The position numbers were made by a program, and so were the translations under genes. The notes below the pieces were generated by a model that was not told where the DNA came from, searched no databases, and saw nothing but the letters and a program-made list of their open reading frames with translations. A stretch of DNA of 64,000 nucleotides from positions 310,001 to 374,000 of the forward strand of contig NZ_JAQMWP010000008.1 in the NCBI RefSeq assembly GCF_030403745.1. Direction: 5' to 3'. Of this stretch, positions 63,348-64,000 are shown in pieces. This stretch comes from Streptomyces sp. S.PB5. Lineage in GTDB: Bacteria > Actinomycetota > Actinomycetes > Streptomycetales > Streptomycetaceae. Position 1 is the first letter of the stretch; each line of letters begins with the position of its first letter.

Positions 63348-63836
63348 ATGGCCGACTCCAGTTTCGACATCGTCTCGAAGGTCGAGCGGCAGGAGGTCGA
63401 CAACGCCCTCAACCAGGCCGCCAAGGAGATCTCGCAGCGCTACGACTTCAAGGGCGTGGGCGCCTCGATCTCGTGGTCCGGTGACAAGATCCTGATGGAG
63501 GCGAACTCCGAGGACCGGGTGAAGGCTGTCCTCGACGTCTTCCAGTCCAAGCTGATCAAGCGCGGGATCTCGCTCAAGGCCCTGGACGCCGGTGAGCCGC
63601 AGCTGTCCGGCAAGGAGTACAAGATCTTCGCGTCGATCGAGGAGGGCATCTCCCAGGAGAACGCGAAGAAGGTGGCGAAGATCATCCGTGACGAGGGCCC
63701 CAAGGGCGTGAAGGCTCAGGTCCAGGGCGACGAGCTGCGCGTCAGCTCCAAGAGCCGCGACGACCTGCAGGCCGTCATCGCCCTCCTGAAGGGCAAGGAC
63801 TTCGACTTCGCCGTCCAGTTTGTCAACTACCGGTGA
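63348..63836 (+). CDS. YajQ-family nucleotide-binding protein (UPF0234)
   Basis: 162 residues (MADSSFDIVSKVERQEVDNA), full length, behind AAGGAG. Two ferredoxin-like halves; conserved stretches are QRYDFKG, EGISQENAKKVAKIIRD and DDLQAVIALLKGKDF. YajQ proteins bind cyclic di-GMP in some bacteria and RNA or tRNA in others. In S. coelicolor the same gene flanks the SLP1 site. Chromosomal, outside the element. Confidence 0.95.
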   Translation: MADSSFDIVSKVERQEVDNALNQAAKEISQRYDFKGVGASISWSGDKILMEANSEDRVKAVLDVFQSKLIKRGISLKALDAGEPQLSGKEYKIFASIEEGISQENAKKVAKIIRDEGPKGVKAQVQGDELRVSSKSRDDLQAVIALLKGKDFDFAVQFVNYR

Positions 63837-63873
63837 GCGACGTCTGATCGGCGCCGCAGAGGGCGGTACGAGG

Positions 63874-63904
63874 AAGGGTGGGCACCTGGCCGGTGCCCAC
63901 CCTT
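63874..63904. terminator. Bidirectional terminator after the YajQ gene
   Basis: A 13-bp stem, AAGGGTGGGCACC / GGTGCCCACCCTT, with loop TGGCC, between convergent genes. Confidence 0.85.
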
Positions 63905-63935
63905 CTCGCCTGCTGGCTGCGGTTCGGGGGTGTGC

Positions 63936-64000
63936 TCAGTTGCGCGAGTTGCCGAACAGGATGCGGTAGCCGATCAGGAGGACCAGTGCGCCCCCGATCG
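63936..64000 (-). CDS. C-terminal end of a small membrane protein (partial)
   Basis: A minus-strand frame enters from the right edge and ends at 63936. Its last 20 residues are IGGALVLLIGYRILFGNSRN, with a hydrophobic helix. It is convergent with the YajQ gene. Too little is visible to name it. Confidence 0.45.
   Translation of the reverse strand, partial: IGGALVLLIGYRILFGNSRN

Overview
The window is high-GC actinobacterial DNA, almost certainly Streptomyces. GTG and TTG starts are frequent, the EF-Tu, EF-G, RpoB, RpoC and L7/L12 sequences are streptomycete, and the gene order is the one I know from the S. coelicolor rpsL/rpoB/secE region, read here in reverse. From memory, it runs from tuf1 on the left to the SLP1 attachment locus and yajQ on the right. 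No rRNA gene or CRISPR array is visible.

Layout. 1-10.4 kb is accessory: a polymorphic Rhs toxin with a putative type VII secretion N-terminus and an immunity-gene candidate, an acyltransferase, a secreted protein, a coupled pair that includes an Imm26-like protein, and hypotheticals. 10.5-30.2 kb is core information processing, all on the minus strand: secE, nusG, rplK, rplA, two lipoproteins, rplJ, rplL, rpoB, rpoC, a DUF1707 protein, rpsL, rpsG, fusA and tuf, with tRNA-Trp upstream of secE. RpoB carries Asn at residue 442, the classical rifampicin position (Ser531 in E. coli numbering). 30.4-42.2 kb is mostly housekeeping: an aminotransferase, adenosine deaminase, murB, a drug-efflux/TetR pair with two matching operators, a hadA/hadB-like dehydratase pair, rpmG, tRNA-Met, tRNA-Thr, a cytosine-deaminase-like amidohydrolase, an NAD(P)-binding protein and a SnoaL-like protein. 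42.3-45.8 kb holds a decayed integrase and orphan small genes, probably the scar of an older element.

45.80-63.09 kb is an integrated actinomycete integrative and conjugative element (AICE) of about 17.2 kb, in the 3' end of a tRNA-Tyr gene. It is bounded by a 70-bp perfect direct repeat, within a 105-bp repeat that has 3 mismatches. Site and size match SLP1 of S. coelicolor. Its modules, from left to right, are: a divergent defence-like cargo (MrcB_N-DUF3883 nuclease, Cys-rich small protein, GHKL ATPase fused to a Shedu-like nuclease); a kinase plus GntR repressor with a four-site operator; a structured 0.8-kb leader; the transfer operon ending in the TraB/FtsK translocase; a TGACACC repeat array (candidate clt); a C5 methyltransferase, primase-polymerase and Rep ATPase; a GCGTCACC iteron array (candidate origin); then xis, int, attR and tRNA-Tyr. 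Chromosomal yajQ follows.

The most novel material is the cargo module of the element and its two related repeat arrays. All functions are read from sequence motifs and memory of families; no database search was possible.
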